This document shows positions 16,675 through 27,000 of a DNA stretch of 59,146 nt, piece by piece. Position 1 is the first letter of the stretch. Each line of letters begins with the position of its first letter. The notes beneath the pieces were generated by a model that was not told where the DNA came from, made no database searches, and was given only the letters and a program-made list of their open reading frames with translations. This stretch comes from Ruminococcus sp. (lineage in GTDB: Bacteria > Bacillota > Clostridia > Oscillospirales > Ruminococcaceae), in NCBI RefSeq assembly GCF_019423705.1, contig NZ_JAHZAX010000005.1:155420-214565 (forward strand). The letters are read 5' to 3'. Position numbers and translations under genes: made by a program.

Positions 16675-17902
16675 CAGGACGCTTAAATTGTGGCTGTGGT
16701 CGGTGCTGGTGTTTACACCCGGAAGCAAAAGGCTGTGGCAGCTGTCGGCGAATTATGATGATATTTTCGAGTTCACGTCTGCCATAAAAAGCGGTGAGAT
16801 ATCGGGGCTGACTGAGAAAGAGATCGAGAGGGCAGAGAAGATAACCGACAGAGACGTTGATGAAATTCTTGAGCGCTGTGACGATCTCGGTATGAAAGTT
16901 TATTGTTACGAAAGTGAGGGCTATCCCAAAAGGCTGAAGGGCATTGCTGATCCGCCTGCTGTGCTGTTTGCATATGGTAACCTTGACTTTTTAAACGATA
17001 AATGCGTTATATCGGTGGTCGGCGCACGAAAGCCGTCTGAATATTCCATCGCCACGACTGGACGAATATGTAAAGACCTTATCGGAAGGAATATCCTGCT
17101 TGCCTCTGGCTTTGCTGGGGGAATAGATCAGATCGCAAACAACGTGTCTATCGAGTGCGGAAGCTTTCCAATTGCGGTGAGTGGTGCGGCTCTTGACAGC
17201 GATTATCCCAAGGGCAGCGGAGAGCTTAAAAATATTATTGCGCAAAAGGGCGTTATGATATCAGAACTTTTCCCCGGCTGCCGTGCTTATGGAAATGCTT
17301 TCGTGAACAGAAACCGCATACTTGTGGGCATTTCGGACGCTGTGCTGTTTGCGGAATGTAGCCAGCAGAGTCACGGACTGGACAATTTCGACCACGCTTT
17401 GTCACAAGGAAAACAGATATTTGTTATCCCGCCCCACGATATTTATGACAGCAGATATTTCGGGCAGCGTGATCTTATAAGAAACGAATGCCAGCCTGTT
17501 TTCGGTGCGGAGGATATAGTTTATTCTCTCGGATGCGAAAGGTTCGAGTTCATAAAAATGGTGAAGAGCCTCGGCGAATTTACTTTGCCGTCAGAGGACT
17601 CGGCGATATTCAGCGACGGAGTTAAGGCTGAAAACACAAAGCCTAAGAAGCGCCGCAGACAAAAGGCTGAAAAGAAAAGTAAAGAGCAAACAAAAGAAAC
17701 GGCGATAAAACCACAGATAGATTATTCATCTTTAGATGAACAGCAGCAGAAGTTGTGCAGAGTGCTCGAGGGCGGCAATATGCTTGCGGACGAGCTTGCG
17801 CAGAAGCTTGAATGGGATATTTCAGACGTTCTTGCTGTGCTGACTGAACTGGAAATGTACGGCGTTGTCAGATCATTTCCGGGCAAAATGTTTGGTTTGT
17901 AA
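16667..17902 (+). CDS. dprA: DNA processing protein DprA (Smf)
   Basis: 411 aa from the GTG at 16667, 8 nt after AGAGG and overlapping the previous stop. Domains: N-terminal helical region (about 1-80), DprA Rossmann fold (about 85-300) with V-V-G-A-R-K-P-S and R-N-R-I, a Lys/Arg-rich linker (about 320-345), and a C-terminal winged helix (about 350-411). DprA loads RecA on single-stranded DNA entering by transformation. The usual S-G-x-A-R-G-I-D motif reads S-G-F-A-G-G-I-D here (residues 147-154), so the Arg is Gly, and the normally following A-H is A-N. It precedes topA, the common order in Firmicutes. Confidence 0.9.
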   Translation: MDNRTLKLWLWSVLVFTPGSKRLWQLSANYDDIFEFTSAIKSGEISGLTEKEIERAEKITDRDVDEILERCDDLGMKVYCYESEGYPKRLKGIADPPAVLFAYGNLDFLNDKCVISVVGARKPSEYSIATTGRICKDLIGRNILLASGFAGGIDQIANNVSIECGSFPIAVSGAALDSDYPKGSGELKNIIAQKGVMISELFPGCRAYGNAFVNRNRILVGISDAVLFAECSQQSHGLDNFDHALSQGKQIFVIPPHDIYDSRYFGQRDLIRNECQPVFGAEDIVYSLGCERFEFIKMVKSLGEFTLPSEDSAIFSDGVKAENTKPKKRRRQKAEKKSKEQTKETAIKPQIDYSSLDEQQQKLCRVLEGGNMLADELAQKLEWDISDVLAVLTELEMYGVVRSFPGKMFGL

Positions 17903-17925
17903 TTTAATTGGAATGGAGAATTTAT

Positions 17926-20016
17926 TTGTCTAATTTGATAATAGTAGAGTCACCGACTAAAATAAAGACGATAAAGAGATATCTCAGCGGAGACTATGAA
18001 GTTGTCGCTTCAAAGGGTCACGTCAGAGACCTGCCTAAGTCAAAGCTCGGTGTTGATATAGAGCACGATTTTGAACCTAAATATGTGAATATAAAGGATA
18101 AGGAAGGCCTTATCAAGGATATAAAGAAGCTTGCAAAGAAAAGCGATCACGTCTATCTCGCAGGAGACCCAGATCGTGAGGGAGAGGCCATTTCTTGGCA
18201 TTTGGCGCTTTTGCTGGGCCTTGATCTTAACGACAAGAACAGAGTGACTTTTAATGAGCTCACCGAAACGGGTATCAAAGCTGGAATGAGCCACCCACGT
18301 TCTATTGACATCAATCTTGTCAATGCCCAGCAGGCAAGGCGTATCCTTGACAGACTTGTGGGCTATAAGCTTTCGCCTTTCCTTTGGAGAAAGATAAGAA
18401 AAGGCCTTTCCGCAGGCAGAGTTCAGTCTGTTGCGGTTAAGATGATTTGCGACAGAGAGAACGAGATACGTTCATTCGTGTCGCAGGAATATTGGTCTAT
18501 CGACGGAAAGTTTTCTGCAAACGGCGAAAGAAAGACATTTGCGGCAAAGCTCAATACTGTTGACGGCAATAAGGTCGAGATAAAGACCAAAGAAGAAGCT
18601 GACGAGATACTTAAAAGGCTCGAGGATGCTGACTTTGTTATCGACAAGGTGAAAAAGAGCGTCCACAGAAAGTCACCGGCAGCTCCATTCACTACCTCGA
18701 CCCTCCAGCAGGAAGCTTCAAGACGTCTCAGCTTCCAAGCGAGAAGAACGATGAAAACCGCTCAGGAACTTTATGAAGGTGTTGAGATAAAGGATATGGG
18801 TCAGACGGGTCTTATCACATATATGCGTACCGACAGCTTGAGAATTTCCGACGAAGCAAGGGCTGCGGCTTATGACTTTATCAGAAATAAATACGGTGAT
18901 AAGTATATCCCCGATACCCCGAAAAAATATAAGACCAAGGGCAATGCGCAGGACGGTCACGAAGCTATCAGACCGACGCACCCAGAAGTCACCCCAGATA
19001 TCGTAAAGGCCAGCGGCGTGACCAACGACCAGTACAAGCTTTACAAGCTCATTTGGGAAAGATTTATCGCTTCACAGATGTCAAACTGCCTTATGGATAC
19101 AGTTTCCGTTGATATTCTTGCCAACGGCTGCAATTTCAAGGCAACAGGTTATTCCGTTAAGTTCGACGGTTTTACCGTGCTTTATGAGGAAGCAAAGGAC
19201 GAAGAGGGCGAGAAGAAAAACGTTCTGCCGCCAATAAAGGCTGGGGACACGCTGAAAGTTCGCTCACTTGAGGGCAATCAGCATTTCACTCAGCCGCCAG
19301 CAAGATACACCGAAGCCACACTTGTAAAGGCTTTTGAAGAAACGGGAATAGGCAGACCGTCAACATATGTGCCGACTATCACAACTATCGTCAACAGAAA
19401 TTATGTTGAGCGTGACGGAAAGCAGCTCAAGCCAACAGCTCTCGGCGAGGTGACGAACCAGCTTATGAGCGAGCATTTTGACAAGATAGTTGACGTGAAG
19501 TTCACGGCGAATATGGAGCACTCGCTTGATGAAGTCGAAAGCGGCAAGAAGAGCTGGGTAAAGACTTTGCAGGACTTTTACGGCGAGTTTGACGACGAGC
19601 TCACAAAGGCGGAAGAGGCAATGGACGGCAAGCGTATCAAAGTTCCCGACGAGGAGACCGACCAGGTCTGTGAGGTCTGCGGAAAGCCTATGGTAATAAA
19701 GATAGGCAGATACGGCAAGTTTATGGCCTGTTCGGGCTTCCCTGAGTGTACCAACACTAAGAAGATCGTTCAGGAAACAGGCGGCTTCTGCCCATATTGC
19801 GGCAAAAAGGTGCTGCTCAAAAAGTCCAAAAAGGGCAAGAAGTATTACGGCTGCGAGGATAACCCCGAGTGCAAGTTTATGACTTGGGACGTTCCGACAG
19901 AAGAAAAATGCCCGAAGTGCGGAAGCACCTTGTTCCAAAAGGGCGGCAAGAACGGAATGCTTATTTGTCATAAACCCGATTGCGGATATGAAAGGAATTT
20001 GTCCAATGGCGGTTAA
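17926..20016 (+). CDS. topA: DNA topoisomerase I
   Basis: 696 aa from the TTG at 17926 (GGAGAA upstream), giving S-N-L-I-I-V-E-S-P-T-K, the Toprim start; an in-frame TTG six codons earlier has no ribosome binding site. Toprim acidic residues lie in A-G-D-P-D-R-E-G-E-A-I; the catalytic Tyr is in L-I-T-Y-M-R-T-D-S near residue 300. Three C-terminal four-Cys zinc fingers (about 575-696) close the protein. It relaxes negative supercoils as a type IA enzyme. The trmFO start overlaps its last 11 nt. Confidence 0.97.
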   Translation: MSNLIIVESPTKIKTIKRYLSGDYEVVASKGHVRDLPKSKLGVDIEHDFEPKYVNIKDKEGLIKDIKKLAKKSDHVYLAGDPDREGEAISWHLALLLGLDLNDKNRVTFNELTETGIKAGMSHPRSIDINLVNAQQARRILDRLVGYKLSPFLWRKIRKGLSAGRVQSVAVKMICDRENEIRSFVSQEYWSIDGKFSANGERKTFAAKLNTVDGNKVEIKTKEEADEILKRLEDADFVIDKVKKSVHRKSPAAPFTTSTLQQEASRRLSFQARRTMKTAQELYEGVEIKDMGQTGLITYMRTDSLRISDEARAAAYDFIRNKYGDKYIPDTPKKYKTKGNAQDGHEAIRPTHPEVTPDIVKASGVTNDQYKLYKLIWERFIASQMSNCLMDTVSVDILANGCNFKATGYSVKFDGFTVLYEEAKDEEGEKKNVLPPIKAGDTLKVRSLEGNQHFTQPPARYTEATLVKAFEETGIGRPSTYVPTITTIVNRNYVERDGKQLKPTALGEVTNQLMSEHFDKIVDVKFTANMEHSLDEVESGKKSWVKTLQDFYGEFDDELTKAEEAMDGKRIKVPDEETDQVCEVCGKPMVIKIGRYGKFMACSGFPECTNTKKIVQETGGFCPYCGKKVLLKKSKKGKKYYGCEDNPECKFMTWDVPTEEKCPKCGSTLFQKGGKNGMLICHKPDCGYERNLSNGG

Positions 20017-21322
20017 GGTTATAGGCGCAGGACTTGCGGGCTGTGAAGCGGCTTGGCAGCTTGCGAACGCAGGGATAGACGTTGAGCTTTATGAAATGAA
20101 GCCGAAAAAGTTCACCCCTGCTCATAAATACAAGGGCTTTGCCGAGCTCGTTTGCTCAAATTCCTTGAAGGCGGACAGGATAGATTCTGCCGCAGGAATG
20201 TTAAAAGAGGAAATGAGAAGGCTTGGCTCGCTTACAATGGCTTGTGCCGCCGAGACAAAGGTCTCTGCAGGCGGTGCGTTGGCTGTTGACAGGGAAAAGT
20301 TTTCCGATATGGTAACGGAAAACATAAGAAATAACGAACACATAAAGGTCATCGAGGAAGAACTGACTGAGATCCCAGAGGGGGACGTTATAATAGCAAC
20401 AGGCCCTCTTACAAGCGACGGACTTGCCGAGAGCATTGGCAAGATCTGCGGCGATTATCTCTATTTTCACGACGCCGCAGCGCCGATCGTGACTTATGAG
20501 AGCCTTGACAAGGACAAGGTTTTCTTTGCCTCACGTTATGGCAAGGGCGAGGCTGATTATATCAATTGCCCGATGAACAAGGAAGAGTATCTGAGATTTT
20601 ATAACGAGCTTATAAATGCTGAGTCGGCACCGCTCCACGACTTTGATAAGGAGCATTTCTCAAAGGATGGTTTTAAGGTCTACGAGGGCTGTATGCCTGT
20701 TGAAGTGCTTGCAAAGCGTGGCGAGGACACAATGCGTTTTGGCCCATTAAAGCCCGTTGGACTTACTGACCCGAGAACGGGCAGCAGACCTTATGCGGTT
20801 GTACAGCTCAGAGCGGAGAACGCCGAGGGCAGCCTTTATAACCTTGTGGGATTTCAGACAAATCTGAAATTCGGCGAGCAGAAGCGAGTTTTCTCGTTGA
20901 TAACAGGTCTTGAAAACGCTGAATTTATGCGCTATGGCGTTATGCACAGGAACACTTTCATAAATTCGCCGAGGCTTTTGAATGCGCAGTTCAATATGCG
21001 TGACAGAGAGAACCTTTATTTTGCAGGTCAGATGACAGGCGTTGAGGGTTACATCGAATCGGCGGCAAGCGGAATTTTTGCAGGACTGAGTATGGCAAGA
21101 CGTTTGCAGGGCAAGACTGCGGTGACGCTGCCTGATACCACAATGCTGGGTGCGCTTTCAAAGTATATAAGCGACCCGACTGTTGAAAAATTCCAGCCAA
21201 TGGGCTGTAATATGGGCATACTTCCCGAATTGCCCGAGCGTATAAGAGATAAAAAATTGAAGTACAAAGTGATAGCCGAAAGAGGTCTTGCTGATCTTGA
21301 TAAGGCCATAGCTGAATTTTAA
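20006..21322 (+). CDS. trmFO: folate-dependent tRNA (uracil-54-C5) methyltransferase
   Basis: 438 aa from the ATG at 20006 (AAGGA upstream), overlapping topA. The FAD-binding motif V-I-G-A-G-L-A-G-C-E-A-A is at residues 4-15; the E-L-V-C-S-N-S-L-K-A-D motif carries the conserved Cys near residue 50; a second flavin loop G-Q-M-T-G-V-E-G-Y is near residue 340. TrmFO makes ribothymidine in the T-loop of tRNA using methylenetetrahydrofolate. The topA-trmFO order is widely conserved in Firmicutes. Confidence 0.96.
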   Translation: MAVKVIGAGLAGCEAAWQLANAGIDVELYEMKPKKFTPAHKYKGFAELVCSNSLKADRIDSAAGMLKEEMRRLGSLTMACAAETKVSAGGALAVDREKFSDMVTENIRNNEHIKVIEEELTEIPEGDVIIATGPLTSDGLAESIGKICGDYLYFHDAAAPIVTYESLDKDKVFFASRYGKGEADYINCPMNKEEYLRFYNELINAESAPLHDFDKEHFSKDGFKVYEGCMPVEVLAKRGEDTMRFGPLKPVGLTDPRTGSRPYAVVQLRAENAEGSLYNLVGFQTNLKFGEQKRVFSLITGLENAEFMRYGVMHRNTFINSPRLLNAQFNMRDRENLYFAGQMTGVEGYIESAASGIFAGLSMARRLQGKTAVTLPDTTMLGALSKYISDPTVEKFQPMGCNMGILPELPERIRDKKLKYKVIAERGLADLDKAIAEF

Positions 21323-21333
21323 GGAGTTTGTAT

Positions 21334-22344
21334 ATGAACATAGTAATTGACGCATTCGGCGGAGATAACGCACCTCTCGAAGTCATCAAGGGCTCAATAG
21401 ACGCTCAGAAAGATTTCGGCGTTGACGTTACTCTTGTCGGAGATGAAGCAAAGATAAAGAAATGTGCACAGGAAAATGGTCTCGATATCACAGCTTTACA
21501 TATCAGGCACGCTAACACAGTTATCGAGATATGCGAAGAGCCTACCGAAGTCATCAAGGGCAAGAAAGATTGCTCAATGGCAGTCGGTATGAGAATGCTT
21601 GCTGACGGCGAGGGTGACGCCTTTGTTTCCGCAGGCTCAACAGGTGCGCTTGTAGTTGGCGCAACTTTCATCGTTAAGAGAATAAAGGGTATCAAGAGAC
21701 CAGCTCTTGCAACTATCCTGCCGACAGCTTCAACACCCACAATGCTTCTTGACAGCGGCGCAAATGCAGACTGCCGTCCTGAAATGCTAACACAGTTCGG
21801 TATAATGGGTGCGGCTTATATGAACAAGATACTTGGAGTTGAGTCGCCGAGAGTTGGCCTTGCGAATATCGGCGCTGAGGAGTCAAAGGGAAGAGAGCTG
21901 GAGCTTGAAACATACAAGCAGCTCAAGAACGCACCTGTAAACTTTGTTGGCAATATCGAAGCAAGACAGCTTCCAATGGGCGATTGCGACGTTTGCGTTG
22001 CAGACGGCTTCTGCGGAAACCTTATGCTCAAGCTTTACGAGGGTATGGCAAAGTTCTTCTCAGGCGAGCTTAAGACACTTCTTACAAAGGACACAAAGTC
22101 AAAGATCGCAGCACTTATGGTAATGAAGAACGTAAAGGAATTCAAGAAAAAGGTAGACTATTCCGAATACGGCGGAGCACCGCTCCTCGGTACAGCAAAG
22201 CCTGTTATCAAGGCTCACGGCTCATCAAATGCCAGAGCATTCTACAATGCGATCAGACAGGCAAAACAGTTCACAGAAACAAAGGTCATTGACGAGATAA
22301 CTTCTGCCATTGAACAGATGAAAAGCAAACAGGAGATGTTATAA
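21334..22344 (+). CDS. plsX: phosphate acyltransferase PlsX
   Basis: 336 aa from the ATG at 21334, 7 nt after AAGGAG. Family motifs: N-terminal I-V-I-D-A-F-G-G-D-N-A-P, V-S-A-G-S-T-G-A near 92, N-I-G-A-E-E-S-K-G near 172, and G-G-A-P-L-L-G near 283. It converts acyl-ACP to acyl-phosphate at the start of phospholipid synthesis, at the membrane surface. The gene shares one base with rnc. The acpP gene that usually lies between plsX and rnc is missing here. Confidence 0.96.
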   Translation: MNIVIDAFGGDNAPLEVIKGSIDAQKDFGVDVTLVGDEAKIKKCAQENGLDITALHIRHANTVIEICEEPTEVIKGKKDCSMAVGMRMLADGEGDAFVSAGSTGALVVGATFIVKRIKGIKRPALATILPTASTPTMLLDSGANADCRPEMLTQFGIMGAAYMNKILGVESPRVGLANIGAEESKGRELELETYKQLKNAPVNFVGNIEARQLPMGDCDVCVADGFCGNLMLKLYEGMAKFFSGELKTLLTKDTKSKIAALMVMKNVKEFKKKVDYSEYGGAPLLGTAKPVIKAHGSSNARAFYNAIRQAKQFTETKVIDEITSAIEQMKSKQEML

Positions 22345-23042
22345 TGGACGAACTGACGGCTCTTAAAGAGTTTCAGAAAAGGATCGGCTATACTTTCAAG
22401 GACGAAAAGCTGCTTTATGAAGCGCTTTCGCATTCGTCCTTTGCTAATGAAAATAAAAAAGCAAGAAACAGCAACGAGAGACTTGAATTTTTGGGCGACT
22501 CCGTGCTTTCGATAGTCGTTTCAGACCATATTTTTGAGCATTACAAGCACCTGCCCGAGGGCGAGCTCACAAAAATGAGAGCGTCGCTGGTATGTGAAAA
22601 GGCGCTGTTTGAGTTCTCAAAGAAGATAGAGCTTGGCAAGTATATCTTCCTCGGCAAGGGTGAAGAGCTTACAGGCGGTCGTGAGAGACCTTCAATAATC
22701 TCCGACGCCTTTGAAGCTGTTATCGCAGCAATATATCTTGACGGCGGTATCAAGCCTGTAAGCAAGTATATCCTCTCGTTTATCCCCGAGAATATCACGC
22801 CTGACGGCTCAGCATTCCACGATTACAAGACGATCTTGCAGGAAGTTATACAGAAAAATCCCGAGGAGCGCATTGAGTATCACCTCAAGAGCGAATCGGG
22901 TCCCGATCACAACAAGAAATTTACTGTTCAGGTGCTTCTTAACAGCAACGTTATTGGCGAGGGCACAGGCAGATCAAAGAAGTCTGCGGAGCAGTTCGCC
23001 GCAAAGGAAGCATTGGAATTAATGGGCTATGGCGCACAGTAA
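22344..23042 (+). CDS. rnc: ribonuclease III
   Basis: 232 aa. Endonuclease domain (about 5-155) with the signature N-E-R-L-E-F-L-G-D-S-V-L near residues 44-55 and the second acidic pair in D-A-F-E-A-V-I-A-A-I; double-stranded RNA-binding domain (about 160-230) with G-x-G-x-S-K-K-x-A-E-Q-x-A-A. It cuts double-stranded RNA in rRNA and mRNA processing. AGGAG lies in the end of plsX; the next gene overlaps its 3' end by 14 nt. Confidence 0.97.
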   Translation: MDELTALKEFQKRIGYTFKDEKLLYEALSHSSFANENKKARNSNERLEFLGDSVLSIVVSDHIFEHYKHLPEGELTKMRASLVCEKALFEFSKKIELGKYIFLGKGEELTGGRERPSIISDAFEAVIAAIYLDGGIKPVSKYILSFIPENITPDGSAFHDYKTILQEVIQKNPEERIEYHLKSESGPDHNKKFTVQVLLNSNVIGEGTGRSKKSAEQFAAKEALELMGYGAQ

Positions 23043-24042
23043 TATTTCGATTTTCGTGCCCCATATCGGCTGTCCGCATATGTGCGCATTCTGCAATCAG
23101 CGGACTATCACAGGCACGGAAAAGATTCCCCACGCAGATGATGTGCGGCGCATTTGCTCCCAGGCAATGGGTGAGGTCAAAGACCCGTCACAGACGGAGA
23201 TAGCGTTTTTCGGCGGAAGCTTTACAGCCGTGCCGAGAGATTATATGCTGGAACTGCTTGAAGCGGCTGACGAGTTTGTTGGCGAGGGAAAATTCAGCGG
23301 CATAAGAATATCTACACGCCCCGATTATATCGACAGCGAAATACTTGACATACTCAAAACCCACGGCGTAACGGCAATTGAGCTCGGGGCACAGTCAATG
23401 GTGGACAGAGTGCTTGAAGCCAATGAGCGTGGGCACTCGGCGGCGGATATCGAGAACGCTTCAAAGCTTATAAAAAGCTATGGCTGCTTTGAACTTGGGC
23501 TGCAAATGATGGTGGGGCTTTATCAAAGCACAAAGGCTGACGAGCTTGAGACTTGGCGGCGGATATCGGCGCTCGAGCCGAGAACAGTTCGCATTTATCC
23601 TGTTGTGATACTTGCAGGAACGAAGCTTGGCGAGCTTTATGGAAGCGGTGAGTTCAAGCCGATGGCTTTTGATGATGTTGTCAGCCTGTGTTCTGATTTT
23701 CTTGAGGACGCAGAAAAGCGTGGCATAAACGTTATAAAGCTGGGACTTCACGCAAGCGAGGTCGTTGAAGCGCAAATGCTTGGCGGATTTTATCACCCTG
23801 CGTTCAGAGAACTTTGCGAGGGCAGGAATTACCTGAAAAAGCTGGAGCGAATGCTCGATGATGAAAACATCAAGTCTGCGGTGATGTCGGTATCACCAAA
23901 GGAGCTAAGCAAGGCTATCGGACAGAAAAAGTGCAATATAGAGCATTTCAAAAACAAAGGTATCGAGCTGAAGATCGTGCAGAAAAGCGGTGCTGAGGGC
24001 TTGAAAATAGAGGAGATCAAATATAAAGGCGGTGAGAAATAA
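23029..24042 (+). CDS. Elp3-like radical SAM protein
   Basis: 337 aa. The radical-SAM iron-sulfur motif C-P-H-M-C-A-F-C-N lies at residues 15-23, followed by F-F-G-G-S-F-T and the S-T-R-P-D-Y-I pattern of the Elp3/MiaB-like core; the C-terminal part has A-S-E-V-V-E-A-Q-M-L-G-G. It resembles the Elp3-type radical SAM proteins often found between rnc and smc in Clostridia. There is no acetyltransferase domain. It overlaps rnc by 14 nt and smc by 1 nt. A role in tRNA or other RNA modification is plausible from the fold, but the substrate is unknown. Confidence 0.88.
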   Translation: MAHSNISIFVPHIGCPHMCAFCNQRTITGTEKIPHADDVRRICSQAMGEVKDPSQTEIAFFGGSFTAVPRDYMLELLEAADEFVGEGKFSGIRISTRPDYIDSEILDILKTHGVTAIELGAQSMVDRVLEANERGHSAADIENASKLIKSYGCFELGLQMMVGLYQSTKADELETWRRISALEPRTVRIYPVVILAGTKLGELYGSGEFKPMAFDDVVSLCSDFLEDAEKRGINVIKLGLHASEVVEAQMLGGFYHPAFRELCEGRNYLKKLERMLDDENIKSAVMSVSPKELSKAIGQKKCNIEHFKNKGIELKIVQKSGAEGLKIEEIKYKGGEK

Positions 24043-27000
24043 TGTATCTGAGATCGTTGGAGCTTCAAGGCTTCAAGTCATTTCCCGATAAGATAGAGCT
24101 TAAATTCAATAAAGGTATCACCGCAGTTGTAGGACCGAATGGCTCCGGCAAGAGCAATATCGGCGACGCTATGCGTTGGGTAATGGGCGAGCAGTCCTCA
24201 AAAACTCTCCGTGGCGAAAAGATGTCGGGCGTTATTTTTCACGGAACGCAAACACGCCCTAAAGCGCCTTTTGCACAGGTGACTATCACCATTGATAACG
24301 AGGACGGGGCGCTGGAGTACGACAGCGACACAGTTTCCGTTTCAAGAAAGCTTTACCGCAATGGCGACAGCGAATATATGATAAACGGCAAGGGCGTTAG
24401 ACTTAAAGACGTCGTGGAGCTGTTTATGGACACAGGTCTTGGCCGTGACGGATATTCCATAATCGGACAGGGCAGGATAGCTGATATCGTCAACGGTAAG
24501 TCAAACGATCGCCGTGAGATATTTGAAGAAGCTGCTGGTATCTCGAAATTCCGTTTCAAGAAAGAGGAAGCAGAGCGAAAGCTTGTTGCTGCAGAGGATA
24601 ATATTTCAAGGCTCAACGATATAATCGGCGAGCTTGAAAGCCGTGTTGGGCCGCTGAAAGCTCAGTCTGAAAAGGCGGAAAAATTCCGTGTGCTGGATAC
24701 TGAAAAAAGACAGCTTGAAGTGTCGGTTTGGGTGTATAAGCTCAACGATTATATGGCGCAGATCTCGGGCTATACTGAAAAGCTCAAGGCTATGAAGAAG
24801 CAGTATGACGAGCTGACGGGCGAGCTTGAGACAATTGAAAATGAGATCGACGACAGCTTTGCAAAGAGCGCCGAAAAGGCTGAAGAGGCTGACGAACTCA
24901 AGAATAAAATACATCAGGTGGAGCTTGAGAATTCGCAAGCGCTTGCCGATATAAAGGTACTTGAAAATGATATTTCGCACCTTGAAGATAATATTTTGCA
25001 GCTCAAAGATCAGATCGAGCAGTCAAAGGCTTCAAAATACTATCTTGAGGCTGAGTTGAAAAAAAGGCGTGAAGACCTTGAAAGCTTGAATGAAAAAAGC
25101 GCACAGCAGGATAAGGCTGTTAATGACAAGGAAAACGAGCTTGCGGAGCTGCTTTCAAAAACCGAACAGTCTGACAAGACAGTTAGCGATGCAGGCAGCT
25201 TTATAAACGGTCTTTATATGAAAAAGTCTGAGACTTCTTTCAGACTTGAAAATGCTAAAAATAACATTGCTGATATCGAGGAGCAGACTGAAAAAGCTCT
25301 CGATTATCAGAGCCAGCTTGAGGAACATTCAAAGCTTTCTTCCAAAGAGCTGAGAGAACTGCGTGAGTCAAAATCAAAGGCTGACGACAGAAAAGAAGAG
25401 CTTACAAATCAGCTCGGCGGACTTAACAAGCTTCTTGAATCGAGAAGCACAAAGCTGAAAGACTGCAGCGCAAAGTTCGCAGATACGGACGTTGCGCTTC
25501 GTGAAGTAAATTCCAAGATAGGCATTTTGAATGATCTTGAAAACTCAATGGAGGGCTTCGTTTATAGCGTAAAGCACGTTATGAAAGCTTCAAAGCAGGG
25601 CAGGATAAGCGGAATATGCGGCTCGGTCGCACAGCTTATCAGCGTTGAATCAAAGTATTCTGTGGCTATCGAGACGGCTTTGGGCGGAGCCTTGCAGAAC
25701 ATTGTCGTTGAGAATGAGGACTCAGCAAAGCGCTGCATGAGACTGCTCAAAGACGACAAGGCGGGCAGAGCTACGTTCTTGCCAATAACTTCGGTAAAGG
25801 GCACAAGGCTAAATATGCCGCAGCTCGATAACGAGGACGGATTTGTTGCTCTCGGATGCGAACTTGTAAAATTTGACGGGAAATATAGGGGCATAATCGA
25901 CAGTCTTCTTGGCAGGATATGTATTGCCGAGGATATCGACTATGCAACGAACATTGCCAAAAAATACGGCTATAAATTCCGTATCGTCACCCTTGACGGA
26001 CAGGTCATAAATGCAGGCGGTTCGTTCACGGGTGGTAGCGTTTCAAAGAAAACTGGACTTTTGACCCGTAAGAACGAGATCGAAGCGCTGAACAAGAAAA
26101 AGGCAAACCTTGAACAAAGCTTTGGCGAGCTTCGTGAAAAGCGTGAAAAGCTCAGCCAAGAAGTGGCAAAGTTCAATGCCGATATCGAGGGCTATAAAGA
26201 GCAGCTTTCACAGGTCAGCGGCGATTGCTTGCGGTTTGAAATGGAGATAAAGCGTGTCAGCGAGTATTACAGCGATTATGAGAGCAAGCTCGATGAAAAT
26301 GATATGCTTATCGAAAGGTTGAAGAAAAAGCTTGTTGCCGCTGAAAGCGACCTTGACAAGGCGCAGACTGATCTTGCGGCCATCGAAACTGAGATAGCTG
26401 ATAACGAGGGCAAGCTTGCAGATTCGCAAAACGAGCAGGCACAGCTCAGACAGAAGCGTGAAGCAATTAGTCAGGAGCTGTCTGAAATGAAGATAAGCGC
26501 CGCTGAGATAGTCAAGGACTGCGAAGCGTGCAGGCTCTCTATCCAGCAGCTTGAAGAGACTATCAGCGGAAGCGACGACGACAGCGGCAGGCTGACACAG
26601 AACATTGCCGATTGTGAAAAAACTATCGCTGAGAAAAACAAGCTTATCGAGGATACCCGTAAAAAGCTTGGGGGCGCTGACGAGATAATTGCTTCCATAA
26701 ACAAGTCTGTTGAGGCGGCTCAGCAGGAGCATTTGGAGCTTGACAACGCCGCAAACAAGCTGCGTTCAAAGCAGAAAATAAAAATGGACGAGAAGGAAAC
26801 TCTCTCGGGTCAGCTTTCAAGAACTGAGGAGCAGAAAAAGTCTGTCACCGCAGGTTTTGACAAGCTGGTTGCGCAGTTGTGGGACGATTACGAGCTCACA
26901 AGAAGCGACGCTGCGGAGATCGCAGAGGAGATCGAGGACTTGACGGCGGCAAATAAGCGACTCAATGAGCTGCGCAGCAAGATAAAGGCTCTCGGTCACG

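Noticed and set aside
19360..19971. 203-codon open frame antisense to topA
   Set aside because: It is the mirror of the zinc-finger region of topA, has no ribosome binding site and a composition unlike the neighbouring proteins. Long antisense frames are common here because of the codon bias.
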